A stretch of 64,000 nucleotides of DNA from Aeromonas allosaccharophila. GTDB lineage: Bacteria; Pseudomonadota; Gammaproteobacteria; Enterobacterales; Aeromonadaceae. The notes under the pieces were generated by a model. The model had not been told where the DNA came from. It worked only from the letters and a program-made list of their open reading frames with translations, and did no database searches. Position numbers and translations under genes: made by a program. Shown here in pieces: positions 40,140 to 48,933 of this stretch (the first letter of the stretch is position 1; each line of letters begins with the position of its first letter). Location: NCBI RefSeq assembly GCF_000819685.1, contig NZ_CDBR01000109.1, positions 25,884 through 89,883 on the forward strand, read 5' to 3'.

Positions 40140-40814
40140 TCAGTCGGCAGACGGTGCCGGTTTGACCAGAGAGAGGTAGTTGGCATCCATCTTGAGGAAT
40201 ACCCCCAGCAGACGGGCACTGGCGCCGTAGAAGCCAAACCGGTCGGCGGCGCGACAGGCGGTCTCGAACTTGTCGAACCAGCCCAGCAGGTGGCCGTGCA
40301 GCAGCGCTTCCTGCTCGTCGAGCCAGCGTTCCCGCTCGGCCGCGCTCTTGGCTTCCGCCGCGCGGATGATGAGATTGCCCATCAGATCCAGCTCGATGGC
40401 CAGATGGTCGGCAGGCTCTTTATATTTATCGCTGATATTGATGCCGAGGCGCTCGAGGCGAGCCTGCATCTCGGTCATCGGGGCCTGCATCAGCAGCTTG
40501 AGCTTGGCATCGCCACGGTAGAGCGATTCGTAGGGCAGGGCGCCCTGCTTGGGATCCACCAGAAACAGACCGGTGAAGTCGGCGGCGAGTTCGAGCTGGC
40601 GATCCGGGCGCACCAGCAGGCGAGCGATGGCGTCGTTGAGTTCGGCCACGGCTTCGCGCATCGGATCCAGGGTGGAGAGGCTTTTCAGGAAGCTTCGCAC
40701 ATCATAGGTGTCATATTCGGCGATCTGCTCATCACTGAGTTCGGCGGCGAACAGGGTGGAGAACCACCAGTAGAGTTCGGCCCGGCGTTCGCTGGTAGCC
40801 ATAAATTCCTGCAT
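40140..40814 (-). CDS. TorD/DmsD-family molybdoenzyme chaperone
   Basis: The 224-residue all-helical protein [34 protein letters not shown] has [22 protein letters not shown] and the signature [17 protein letters not shown]. This family binds Tat signal peptides of molybdenum reductases and helps cofactor insertion. torA and torC are not adjacent, so it is an orphan chaperone in this window, paired instead with a small membrane protein. Confidence 0.88.
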   Translation of the reverse strand: MQEFMATSERRAELYWWFSTLFAAELSDEQIAEYDTYDVRSFLKSLSTLDPMREAVAELNDAIARLLVRPDRQLELAADFTGLFLVDPKQGALPYESLYRGDAKLKLLMQAPMTEMQARLERLGINISDKYKEPADHLAIELDLMGNLIIRAAEAKSAAERERWLDEQEALLHGHLLGWFDKFETACRAADRFGFYGASARLLGVFLKMDANYLSLVKPAPSAD

Positions 40815-40947
40815 TTTTCCTCCGTGGATGGAAATCGGGAGCCTTGATGGCTCCCGATTCTAACGACTTTAAAAATAAAGGAAACTTGATGGGGCGGTTT
40901 CAGTGAACCCTGGCAGCCGATCCAGCGGTTGCGGTTGGCTGGTCTGT

Positions 40948-41346
40948 TCAGGGGCGGGTCTCGAATTGCGGGCAATCGTCGTCAATCTGGTGCCAGGGGG
41001 CCTTGGAGCCGACAAAGATATGAAAGCTTGGCTGCTGGGTCGGTACGTCATCGAGGATCCCCAGTCGCAGATTGATCTTGCCGCTGCTGTGCTTCTGGCT
41101 AAAGAGGCTGGAGCCGCACTGGCTGCAGAAGGCGAGGGTGGTCTCCGGAGATTTTTGGTAACGGCTTATCGCCTGTTCCCCTCTGGCGATGGTGACCTTG
41201 TCGCCATCCAGCCCGCCGACCGGGGCGTAGTCGGCGCCGGAGAATTTGCGGCACTCCGAGCAGTGGCAGTGACCCATGTAATCAAACTGGTCTGGCAGGT
41301 GCAGATGAACGGTGCCACAGAGGCAACTGGCGTGTAACTGTTTCAT
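40948..41346 (-). CDS. GFA-family (glutathione-dependent formaldehyde-activating-like) zinc protein
   Basis: The 132-residue protein starts MKQLHASCLCGTVHLHLPD. The zinc cysteines are visible as SCLCG, CHCSECRKFSG and FCSQCGSSL, the CENP-V/GFA fold. Members bind zinc and sometimes thiols; most, probably including this one, are not proven formaldehyde enzymes. It stands alone. Confidence 0.88.
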   Translation of the reverse strand: MKQLHASCLCGTVHLHLPDQFDYMGHCHCSECRKFSGADYAPVGGLDGDKVTIARGEQAISRYQKSPETTLAFCSQCGSSLFSQKHSSGKINLRLGILDDVPTQQPSFHIFVGSKAPWHQIDDDCPQFETRP

Positions 41347-41372
41347 TTTGCTTCCTTGTACCCGGCGGCACG

Positions 41373-41669
41373 CTAAAGGGTTTGGTCATCGCTATCCCGA
41401 AACAGCACCTGTTTGCACTTGGCGCAGACCCATTCCCGGCGAAAATCGGTCAGGTGCACCATGCCCACCTCCAGCAACTCGTGGTGGCCGCAGTGGTGAC
41501 AGAAAATGATGTCGCCATCGACAGCTTCCGGGTGGGCCGCCAGATATTCGGCTTTGGTGGGGAGCTGATCCCACGAGGTGGTAGAAACATGTTTGCGCTG
41601 GCTGGTGTAGTAGACCCAGTAGAACAGAAAAAAGACAGCCAGGATCACGAATGTCAGCAGATGGTCCAT
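41373..41669 (-). CDS. Membrane-anchored zinc-ribbon protein, hypothetical
   Basis: The 98-residue protein has one N-terminal membrane helix (LLTFVILAVFFLFYWVYYTS) and a cytosolic domain with two CxxC knuckles (FCHHCGHHELLEVG and WVCAKCKQVLF), which should bind zinc. It lies 26 bp upstream of the GFA-family gene on the same strand, so the two may be co-transcribed. The family is not recognised. Confidence 0.7.
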   Translation of the reverse strand: MDHLLTFVILAVFFLFYWVYYTSQRKHVSTTSWDQLPTKAEYLAAHPEAVDGDIIFCHHCGHHELLEVGMVHLTDFRREWVCAKCKQVLFRDSDDQTL

Positions 41670-41994
41670 CTTGAACTCCTCCGGTCAGATGTCGCCCTTC
41701 GGGTGGGTGGCGGCAATCAGCTCCATCATCATTAAATTTGTTTCGAATGAATATGTTACAGGATGGATCACGACGGCGTTGTGATCCCCTTCGGGTTTTG
41801 CCCGCCCAACCGCGGGATGAAAAATGTCTCTTTTGGCGAAGGAGCCAGGGTATTGAACGTGGAGGGAATCTTGCTTTTTACAACATAAATTCAACATTTT
41901 TTTAGGTGGTTGGACTGTCTCTTTGATCCAGCTCACGTTACAATGCCCACGCCCACTTCACCTAACGCGCAAACGATTTTCAGGAGAGAAACGG
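41670..41994. other. Upstream region of glyA
   Basis: This 325-bp region has no gene I can support. It is AT-rich towards the right and contains a TACAAT -10-like box (41939-41944) and the PurR-like site described separately. Confidence 0.5.
41967..41982 (+). promoter_or_regulatory. PurR-box-like site in the glyA leader
   Basis: GCGCAAACGATTTTCA keeps the PurR core GCAAnCGnTT. It lies just downstream of the predicted start point and 12 bp before the glyA start codon. glyA is a known PurR target in E. coli. The outer bases match poorly. Confidence 0.4.
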
Positions 41995-43248
41995 ATGTTG
42001 AAACGTGACATGACCATCGCCAATTATGATCCGCAATTGTGGCAGGCCATCACAGACGAAACCCGTCGTCAGGAAGAGCATATCGAGCTGATTGCGTCTG
42101 AGAACTACACCAGCCCCCGTGTCATGGAAGCCCAGGGCTCCCAGTTGACCAACAAGTACGCCGAAGGTTACCCCTCCAAGCGTTACTACGGTGGTTGCGA
42201 GTATGTGGATGTGGTCGAAACCCTGGCCATCGAGCGCGCCAAAGAGCTGTTCGGTGCCACTTACGCTAACGTGCAGCCGCACTCCGGCTCCCAGGCCAAC
42301 AGCGCCGTTTACATGGCGCTGCTGCAACCGGGCGACACCGTACTGGGCATGAACCTGGCCCACGGCGGTCACCTGACTCACGGCTCTCCGGTCAACTTCT
42401 CCGGCAAGCTCTACAACATCATTCCTTACGGTATCGATGAGTCCGGCAAGATTGACTACGACGAGATGGAGCGTCTGGCCATTGAGCACAAGCCGAAGAT
42501 GATGATCGGTGGCTTCTCCGCCTACTCCGGTATCGTTGACTGGGCTCGCATGCGCGAAATCGCTGACAAGATCGGTGCCTACCTGTTCGTCGACATGGCC
42601 CACGTGGCTGGCCTGATTGCCGCTGGCGTCTACCCGAACCCGGTGCCCCACGCTCACGTGGTTACCTCCACCACCCACAAGACCCTGGCCGGTCCGCGCG
42701 GTGGCCTGATCCTCTCCGCCGCTGACGACGAGGAGCTCTACAAGAAGCTCAACTCTGCCGTATTCCCGGGTGGTCAGGGTGGCCCGCTGATGCACGTCAT
42801 CGCCGGCAAAGCCGTTGCCTTCAAAGAGGCGCTGGAGCCCGAGTTCAAGACCTATCAGGCTCAGGTAGTGAAAAACGCCAAGGCGATGGCTGCGACCTTT
42901 ATCGAGCGCGGTTACAAGATCGTCTCCGGCGGTACCGACAACCATCTGATGCTGGTTGACCTGATCGGCCGCGAGCTGACCGGTAAGGATGCTGACGCTG
43001 CGCTGGGCAAAGCCAACATCACCGTCAACAAGAACTCCGTGCCCAACGACCCGCGCTCCCCGTTCGTCACCTCCGGTGTGCGGATTGGTACCCCGGCCAT
43101 CACCCGCCGCGGTTTCAAGGAAGCCGAGTCCATCCAGCTGACCCACTGGATCTGTGACGTACTGGACAACCACGACAACGATGCCGTGCTGGCCACCGTA
43201 CGCGAGAAGGTGCTGGATATCTGCCGCCGCTTCCCGGTCTATGGCTGA
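41995..43248 (+). CDS. glyA: Serine hydroxymethyltransferase
   Basis: The 417-residue PLP enzyme starts [19 protein letters not shown] behind CAGGAGAG. The cofactor lysine is Lys229 in [30 protein letters not shown] and HGGHLTHG are conserved. It converts serine and tetrahydrofolate to glycine and methylene-tetrahydrofolate. Length equals E. coli GlyA (417). The longer upstream frame was rejected because it spans the promoter. Confidence 0.98.
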   Translation: MLKRDMTIANYDPQLWQAITDETRRQEEHIELIASENYTSPRVMEAQGSQLTNKYAEGYPSKRYYGGCEYVDVVETLAIERAKELFGATYANVQPHSGSQANSAVYMALLQPGDTVLGMNLAHGGHLTHGSPVNFSGKLYNIIPYGIDESGKIDYDEMERLAIEHKPKMMIGGFSAYSGIVDWARMREIADKIGAYLFVDMAHVAGLIAAGVYPNPVPHAHVVTSTTHKTLAGPRGGLILSAADDEELYKKLNSAVFPGGQGGPLMHVIAGKAVAFKEALEPEFKTYQAQVVKNAKAMAATFIERGYKIVSGGTDNHLMLVDLIGRELTGKDADAALGKANITVNKNSVPNDPRSPFVTSGVRIGTPAITRRGFKEAESIQLTHWICDVLDNHDNDAVLATVREKVLDICRRFPVYG

Positions 43249-43302
43249 TAACGGCGTTAATCCCTGTTGAGATCAATGCAACTGGGCGTTGCGCCTCGTA
43301 TC

Positions 43303-43332
43303 AAATCCCCGAGCATTGCTCGGGGATTTTGT
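43303..43332 (+). terminator. Terminator after glyA
   Basis: The stem AAATCCCCGAGC/GCTCGGGGATTT is followed by a T-rich tail, 54 bp past the stop. Confidence 0.85.
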
Positions 43333-43487
43333 TTTCTTAACGTGACCATTCGGTTTTCAACGACGCTGTCTCAATGTGGAGAAACGTCCCTAGTTTGAAC
43401 GTTCGAGAGCTGTTACTTAACATGGCCCAAAGAGGAGCAAGATACGGAGTGATAGCCGCGGGTGAGCACGACTTGACAGGATGAAAT

Positions 43488-43515
43488 GAAAAGAGGCGGC
43501 CCGTGGCCGCCTCTT
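43488..43515 (-). terminator. Terminator after the Tim44-like gene
   Basis: An 11-bp stem (AAGAGGCGGCC/GGCCGCCTCTT) lies 31 bp past the stop, with T's on the minus strand. Confidence 0.75.
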
Positions 43516-43545
43516 GCGTAGTGACTAACTGATGGGCGCGAAGCC

Positions 43546-44406
43546 TTACAGCTGCTCGATACCGACGATATGCCAGGGGGCATTGTTCTGGGCCAGATCG
43601 CGCTCGAGGTGCCACACCTCTTTGATGTCTTCCTCAACCTGTTCCTGACGGTCCATGTAGCGGCCGCTGAAGCGCACGCTCACCTGAGCCCAGTCGCTGC
43701 CGTAGTCGGCGCGTACCAGCTGGGTATCCACATACATCACTTCGGTATGCTGGTCGCCAGTCAGTTCGGCGCGCTCGGCTTTGAGCTGTTCAAACAGCTC
43801 CGGGCTGACGTATTCGCGCACTTTCTCCAGATCGTTCTTGTTCCACGCCTCTTGCAGGGTGCGATAGTGATCGCGGGCACCGGCCAGGAAGCTGTTCATG
43901 TCAAAGCCAGGTGGCAGGCGGAACGGCACGTCGCTGTCGGCAAAGCCGGTGGCTTGCGGTGCGCTGTTGCTCTGCTCGAACTGCTGCGGGGCAGCGGATT
44001 GCGGTGGCTGATAGCCCGCATAGGCCGCCTGTTGTGGCTGTGGCGTCGCGACCTTGCCCCGGCGCATGGCACGGAACAGGAAGACGGCACCCAGCGCCAG
44101 CAGGGCGATCAGCAGGAAGTCCATTCCTTGCAGACCTTCAAAGGCACCGCTGCCCAGCAGGTAGGCAAACAGGCCACCGGCCAACAGGCCGCCCAACAGG
44201 CCACCCATCATGCCGCTCTTTTTCGGCGCAGTCTGGGCACCCAGTGCCGGGTTCTTGGTGTCGACCGGTTTGGCCGCAGGCTGGGCCGGCGCAGTTTTGT
44301 AACTTTTACCAAAGGATTTGCCGCCGCCAAATTTCTTGGCTTCGGCGTGAGGTGCCCCCAGGCCAATGGCCAGGATCACGGCAAACAGGGTCAGCATCTT
44401 TTTCAT
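43546..44406 (-). CDS. Tim44-like domain protein
   Basis: The 286-residue protein has a signal peptide (MKKMLTLFAVILAIGLGAPHAEA). Mature KKFGGGKSFGKSYKTAPAQ is followed by a glycine-rich hydrophobic pair (GMMGGLLGGLLAGGLFAYLLGSGAF and FLLIALLALGAVFLFRAM). A C-terminal Tim44/MbaA-like fold begins near residue 165 (FLAGARDHYRTLQEAWNKNDLEKVREYVSPELFEQL). Bacterial members are thought to act in envelope assembly; the role is not settled. It is a single gene with its own terminator. Confidence 0.88.
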   Translation of the reverse strand: MKKMLTLFAVILAIGLGAPHAEAKKFGGGKSFGKSYKTAPAQPAAKPVDTKNPALGAQTAPKKSGMMGGLLGGLLAGGLFAYLLGSGAFEGLQGMDFLLIALLALGAVFLFRAMRRGKVATPQPQQAAYAGYQPPQSAAPQQFEQSNSAPQATGFADSDVPFRLPPGFDMNSFLAGARDHYRTLQEAWNKNDLEKVREYVSPELFEQLKAERAELTGDQHTEVMYVDTQLVRADYGSDWAQVSVRFSGRYMDRQEQVEEDIKEVWHLERDLAQNNAPWHIVGIEQL

Positions 44407-44590
44407 TTTGACTCTTTTCACTCTCGTCTGTGGGTGGGGCATGCTCCGCTTTGGCAAGCTCAGCAAGGCGCATGGCAGGCTGCCTGTCCCTAAATGTGTC
44501 GCAGCTTGTATTCATCAATATCACTGTTGGCATGAATTATTCATGAACGAGTTGTCTGGTCATCAGACGTCAAGAGCAGGAGTACACAGC

Positions 44591-44692
44591 ATGAAAAGCA
44601 GACGATTGAGTCGCAAGGAGCGCAAAATGCGTAGCAAAATCAAAAGCAACAAGAGTGAGCCGACCCTGGTCTGGCCCTTTATGATGGTATGA
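44591..44692 (+). CDS. Very small basic ORF upstream of dnaB
   Basis: This 33-codon ORF (MKSRRLSRKERKMRSKIKS and on, ending WPFMMV) has a CAGGAG ribosome site 8-9 nt before its ATG. Eleven of its first 21 residues are Lys or Arg. It ends 77 bp before the dnaB start, on the same strand. It could be a small nucleic-acid-binding protein or a leader peptide. No homologue is known to me, so it is tentative. Confidence 0.4.
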   Translation: MKSRRLSRKERKMRSKIKSNKSEPTLVWPFMMV

Positions 44693-44769
44693 GTCGCCAG
44701 ATAGGGCTCGCCGTAGTTGGCTTTCTTTTGTAAAATTCCCGTCCCCTTCCCGCTGCGGTTTTTATGTGT

Positions 44770-46164
44770 ATGGCAGAGCAAGTGACGGCGAAAAAAGACG
44801 CCAAGACACAACAGCTGAAAGTTCCTCCCCACTCTTTTGAGGCCGAACAGTCCGTACTGGGCGGCCTGATGCTGGATAACGATGCCTGGGATCGGGTTGC
44901 CGAGCGGGTGATCGATCAGGATTTCTACAGCCGCCCGCACCGGCTGATCTTCCAGGCCATGACCCGCCTCTCCAACGCGGGCAACCCCATCGACCTCATC
45001 ACCCTGCAGGAGGAGCTGGAACGCTCCGAGCAGCTGGAGGAGTCCGGTGGCTTCGCCTATCTGGTGGAGATCGCCAAGAACACCCCGAGTGCTGCCAACA
45101 TTAACGCCTACGCCGAGATCGTGCGTGAGCGGGCGGTGGTACGGGAGATGATCTCGGTCGCCAACGAGATAGTCGAAGCGGGCTACGAGCCACAGGGCCG
45201 TACCTCCGGCGATCTGCTCGATCTGGCCGAGAGCAAGGTATTCAAGATTGCCGAGCAGCGCAGCAGCGCCAATGAGGGCCCCCAGCCCCTCAAGCTGATC
45301 CTCGAGCAGACGGTCGACAAGATTGAAGAGCTGTTCAAGACCCCGCACAACGGGGTGACCGGGGTGTCGAGCGGTTATGGAGATCTCGACAAGATGACCG
45401 CCGGTTTGCAGCGTTCGGACTTGATCATCGTGGCGGCCCGTCCCTCCATGGGCAAGACCACCTTTGCCATGAACCTCTGTGAACATGCCGCTCTGACCGC
45501 GGACAAGCCGGTGCTTATCTTCTCGCTGGAGATGCCCTCCGAGCAGATCATCATGCGTATGCTCGCCTCGGTCGGCCGTATCGACCAGACCAAGGTGCGT
45601 ACCGGTCAGCTCGATGACGAGGATTGGGCCCGCCTCTCCTCCACCATGGGATTGCTGCTCGAGAAGGGCAAGATGTATATCGATGACGCCTCCGGCCTCA
45701 CCCCGACCGATGTGCGTTCTCGCGCCCGCCGCATCGCCCGTGAGCACGGTGGCCTCTCGATGATCATGATCGACTACCTGCAGTTGATGCGGGTGCCAGC
45801 ACTCTCTGACAACCGTACCCTGGAGATCGGTGAAATTTCCCGCTCCCTCAAGGCGCTGGCGAAAGAGCTGCAGTGCCCGGTGGTGGCGCTCTCCCAGTTG
45901 AACCGAAGCCTGGAACAGCGTGCCGACAAGCGCCCGGTCAACTCGGATCTTCGTGAATCGGGTTCCATCGAGCAGGACGCGGATTTGATCATGTTTATCT
46001 ATCGTGATGAGGTTTATCACGATGACAGCCCGGATAAGGGGATTGCCGAGATCATCATCGGCAAGCAGCGTAACGGGCCGATAGGAAGAGTGCGCCTCAC
46101 TTTCCAGGGTCAGTTCTCCCGGTTCGACAACTACGCCGGCCCAGCGTTTGATGACGACTATTGA
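44770..46164 (+). CDS. dnaB: Replicative DNA helicase DnaB
   Basis: The 464-residue protein starts MAEQVTAKKDAKTQQ. An N-terminal helical domain (VPPHSFEAEQSVLGGLMLDNDAWD) is followed by a RecA-type helicase domain with Walker A ARPSMGKTTFAMNL, Walker B MIMIDYLQLM and GEISRSLKALAKEL. It ends FSRFDNYAGPAFDDDY. An ATG two codons earlier (44764) is also possible. It unwinds DNA at the fork. A second copy of its final 19 codons lies 79 bp downstream. Confidence 0.98.
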   Translation: MAEQVTAKKDAKTQQLKVPPHSFEAEQSVLGGLMLDNDAWDRVAERVIDQDFYSRPHRLIFQAMTRLSNAGNPIDLITLQEELERSEQLEESGGFAYLVEIAKNTPSAANINAYAEIVRERAVVREMISVANEIVEAGYEPQGRTSGDLLDLAESKVFKIAEQRSSANEGPQPLKLILEQTVDKIEELFKTPHNGVTGVSSGYGDLDKMTAGLQRSDLIIVAARPSMGKTTFAMNLCEHAALTADKPVLIFSLEMPSEQIIMRMLASVGRIDQTKVRTGQLDDEDWARLSSTMGLLLEKGKMYIDDASGLTPTDVRSRARRIAREHGGLSMIMIDYLQLMRVPALSDNRTLEIGEISRSLKALAKELQCPVVALSQLNRSLEQRADKRPVNSDLRESGSIEQDADLIMFIYRDEVYHDDSPDKGIAEIIIGKQRNGPIGRVRLTFQGQFSRFDNYAGPAFDDDY

Positions 46165-46243
46165 TGTAAACCCAGGGTGATGGGGGATTAGCCATCACCA
46201 CGACTGCCCTGACCGATAGCCCAAGCAGACAGCGGCCAACCGT

Positions 46244-46303
46244 CAGGGCCTGTTTTCCCGGTTCGACAATTATGCCGGTCCGGCCTTCGACGACGATAAG
46301 TGA
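46244..46303 (+). pseudogene. Second copy of the dnaB 3' end (20 codons including stop)
   Basis: The 60 bp at 46244-46303 encode QGLFSRFDNYAGPAFDDDK and a stop. They align without gaps to the true dnaB end at 46105-46164 (QGQFSRFDNYAGPAFDDDY). About a dozen bases differ, nearly all at third positions. The 79-bp spacer shows no gene. Because the copy lies immediately before alr, it is probably the dnaB end that was originally linked to alr. Confidence 0.85.
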
Positions 46304-46360
46304 GTGGCGGTCTTCGGCCCGATGAGGGGGAGACCATTTGTGCCCTCGTAAGGGAAAACC

Positions 46361-47434
46361 ATGAAAGCGGCTACTGCCCAAATCAACACTGCGGCCTTGC
46401 GCCACAACCTCGCCGTGGTCAAACGCCACGCTCCCGCTTGCAAGATCATCGCTGTGGTCAAGGCCAACGCCTATGGCCACGGACTGCTGCCGGTCGCCCG
46501 CACCCTGGTGGATGCGGATGCCTATGCGGTGGCCCGCATCGAAGAGGCGCTGATGCTGCGCTCCTGCGCCGTGGTCAAGCCTATCGTGCTGCTGGAGGGA
46601 TTCTTCTCCGCCGACGATCTGCCGGTGCTGGCGGCCAACAACCTGCAGACGGCGGTTCACACCTGGGAGCAACTCGAAGCGCTGGAGCAGGTCGAGCTGC
46701 CAGCCCCCGTAGTGGCCTGGCTCAAGCTCGACACCGGCATGCACCGCCTCGGGGTACGTGCCGACGAGATGCCTGCCTTTATCGAGCGACTCGGCAAGTG
46801 CAAGAACGTGGTGCAGCCGTTCAACATCATGACTCACTTCAGCCGCTCCGATGAGCTGGGGCAGCCCACCACCCGCGAGCAGATCGATCTCTTCAGCCGT
46901 CTCACGGCACCGCTGGCAGGCGAGCGGGCCATGGCCAACTCGGCGGGCATTCTGGCCTGGCCGGACTCCCACTGCGACTGGGTTCGCCCCGGCGTCATCC
47001 TCTATGGCGTGTCGCCGTTCCCCAATACGGTGGCGGCCGATTACGACCTGCAGCCGGTGATGACCTTGAAGACCCAGCTGATTGCGGTGCGGGATCACAA
47101 GGCGGGCGAGCCGGTGGGCTACGGCGCCAACTGGGTGTCGGATCGCGATACCCGGCTCGGGGTGATCGCCATCGGCTACGGTGACGGCTATCCGCGCATG
47201 GCGCCCAACGGCACTTCCGTGCTGATCAACGGCCGCATCGTGCCGCTGGTGGGGCGTGTCTCCATGGATATGAGCACGGTCGATCTGGGCCCAGGTGCCA
47301 CCGACAAGCCCGGCGACGAGGCGGTGTTGTGGGGCGAGGGGCTGCCGGTAGAGCGGGTGGCCGACGAGATTGGCACCATCCCCTACGAGCTCATCACCAA
47401 GCTCACCTCCCGCGTCTTTATGGAATACGTCTGA
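46361..47434 (+). CDS. alr: Alanine racemase
   Basis: The 357-residue PLP enzyme starts [21 protein letters not shown], with cofactor Lys34 in [11 protein letters not shown]. The second catalytic Tyr is in VGYGANW, and [13 protein letters not shown] and [13 protein letters not shown] are conserved. It makes D-alanine for peptidoglycan. The stop overlaps the yjbQ start (TGATG). dnaB-alr order is common in this group. Confidence 0.97.
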   Translation: MKAATAQINTAALRHNLAVVKRHAPACKIIAVVKANAYGHGLLPVARTLVDADAYAVARIEEALMLRSCAVVKPIVLLEGFFSADDLPVLAANNLQTAVHTWEQLEALEQVELPAPVVAWLKLDTGMHRLGVRADEMPAFIERLGKCKNVVQPFNIMTHFSRSDELGQPTTREQIDLFSRLTAPLAGERAMANSAGILAWPDSHCDWVRPGVILYGVSPFPNTVAADYDLQPVMTLKTQLIAVRDHKAGEPVGYGANWVSDRDTRLGVIAIGYGDGYPRMAPNGTSVLINGRIVPLVGRVSMDMSTVDLGPGATDKPGDEAVLWGEGLPVERVADEIGTIPYELITKLTSRVFMEYV

Positions 47435-47853
47435 TGTGGCAGCAGTGCCTGTTGACCTTAAAGCCCCGTTCGCGGGGCTTTCATCTGGTGACGGACGAGC
47501 TGGTGGCCAAGCTGCCGATGCTGGCGGATTACCGAGTCGGCATGGCCCACCTGCTGCTGCAACATACCTCCGCCTCGCTCACCCTCAACGAGAATTGCGA
47601 CCCCAGCGTGCGCTGCGATATGGAGGCCCATCTGCACCGGCTGGCGCCGGAGGATGCCCCCTACTATCGCCATACCTATGAGGGGCCAGATGACATGCCC
47701 GCCCACATCAAATCCTCCCTGCTCGGGGTGAGTCTGTTGCTGCCGATCCGCGATGGTCAGCTGGCGCTCGGCACCTGGCAGGGGATCTGGCTTGGCGAGC
47801 ATCGCGTCGATGGTGGTGCCCGCAAGGTGCTGGTAACCCTGCAGGGTGAGTAA
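47434..47853 (+). CDS. yjbQ: YjbQ family protein (UPF0047)
   Basis: The 139-residue protein starts [20 protein letters not shown]. It has the conserved [45 protein letters not shown] and the ending [13 protein letters not shown]. The family has thiamine-phosphate synthase side activity in vitro; its true role is unclear. It is translationally coupled to alr. Confidence 0.92.
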   Translation: MWQQCLLTLKPRSRGFHLVTDELVAKLPMLADYRVGMAHLLLQHTSASLTLNENCDPSVRCDMEAHLHRLAPEDAPYYRHTYEGPDDMPAHIKSSLLGVSLLLPIRDGQLALGTWQGIWLGEHRVDGGARKVLVTLQGE

Positions 47854-47886
47854 TCAGGCTGCAACCAGCCGAAATACGATAATAAA

Positions 47887-47917
47887 AAAGAGGGATGGCG
47901 CCGAGCCATCCCTCTTT
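47887..47917. terminator. Terminator after yjbQ
   Basis: The stem AAAGAGGGATGG/CCATCCCTCTTT lies 33 bp past the yjbQ stop and upstream of the pepE end, so it may serve both genes. Confidence 0.85.
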
Positions 47918-47958
47918 CGTTTCTATGGTGTTGTGAGTGACCCGTTTGCCGGTGGCGC

Positions 47959-48684
47959 TCAGCGCACCTTGAACGGCGTCAGCTCGGCCAAGGGGCTCGC
48001 GTCCATAAAGGCTTGCGGCTCCAGGCCATGTTTGAAGATCTTGAAGTCCTGACCGCGGGCGCTCCAGTACTCAACGGTGTCGCCGCTGATCTGAAGCAGG
48101 CTCGCTTCGCGCAGGGCCACCACGTATTCGCTCTGGTTGATGGCGCAGAATTCGGCCAGACGCTCGTCGCGGGTCTCGCCCATGTGGCCGCTGATGCTGG
48201 CGTCCAGATAGTGGGGGTTGATCTGCAGCGGGAACAGGCCCAACGCAGGCAGCACGGCGGCGTTGCAGACCGGCATGTCGTTGGTGGTGCGGATGCTCGG
48301 GGTCGCCACGTTGCAACCGGCGCTCCAGCCCACATAGGGGACGCCACGTTCGCGCACGGCACGCTGGATCGGCACGATCAGGCCATTTTCATGCAGCAGC
48401 TGATTCAGGCGCCAGGTGTTGCCACCGCTGATAAAGATGGCGTCGGCCTGGTTGATGGCATCGACCGGATCATCGAAGTGGTGAATGCTGATGGTCTCGA
48501 TCCCGAGGCTCTCGGTGAGATCGTTGGCGCGGGCATCCCAGTCGCTGCGGATCACCGCATAGGGGATCAGCAGAATGCGCTTGACCGGTTTGCGGGCCAG
48601 CAGGCTCTGCACCCGGTCGCGGGCCCAGCCGAGCAGACCCGGAAATTCGTTGGCTTTACCATTGCTAAGCAGAAGCAGTTCCAT
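47959..48684 (-). CDS. pepE: Peptidase E (alpha-aspartyl dipeptidase)
   Basis: The 241-residue protein starts MELLLLSNGKANEFPGLLGWARD. The serine nucleophile is Ser121 in VGWSAGCNVA, and the likely His158 is in NPHYLD. It splits dipeptides with N-terminal aspartate. E. coli has Ala where this has Cys123 (GWSAGAN). I used ATG 48684; the frame upstream is not PepE-like. Confidence 0.95.
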   Translation of the reverse strand: MELLLLSNGKANEFPGLLGWARDRVQSLLARKPVKRILLIPYAVIRSDWDARANDLTESLGIETISIHHFDDPVDAINQADAIFISGGNTWRLNQLLHENGLIVPIQRAVRERGVPYVGWSAGCNVATPSIRTTNDMPVCNAAVLPALGLFPLQINPHYLDASISGHMGETRDERLAEFCAINQSEYVVALREASLLQISGDTVEYWSARGQDFKIFKHGLEPQAFMDASPLAELTPFKVR

Positions 48685-48882
48685 CAATACGTCCTCAAAA
48701 AGTGAAAGCGGAGGAGGGAGGGCCACCGGATCCGCGCTGCGGCCGGATGGCAAGAGGAGGCATGCTACCACCATTGGCGCGGCGGTTCTGTGATCGGGGG
48801 GTCCATTCAACGGCTATGGATGGATAACTCAATGCCAAGCGGTGGATTAATGAACCGTGGTTAACTCGTCACCCATCGCCAA

Positions 48883-48907
48883 TAAAAGACCCCGCCGCAG
48901 CGGGGTC
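48883..48907 (-). terminator. Terminator after cstA
   Basis: The stem GACCCCGC/GCGGGGTC with a short loop has a minus-strand T-rich tail, 27 bp past the cstA stop. Confidence 0.75.
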
Positions 48908-48933
48908 ATGTCAGGGGTAAAGCAACTTGCCCA

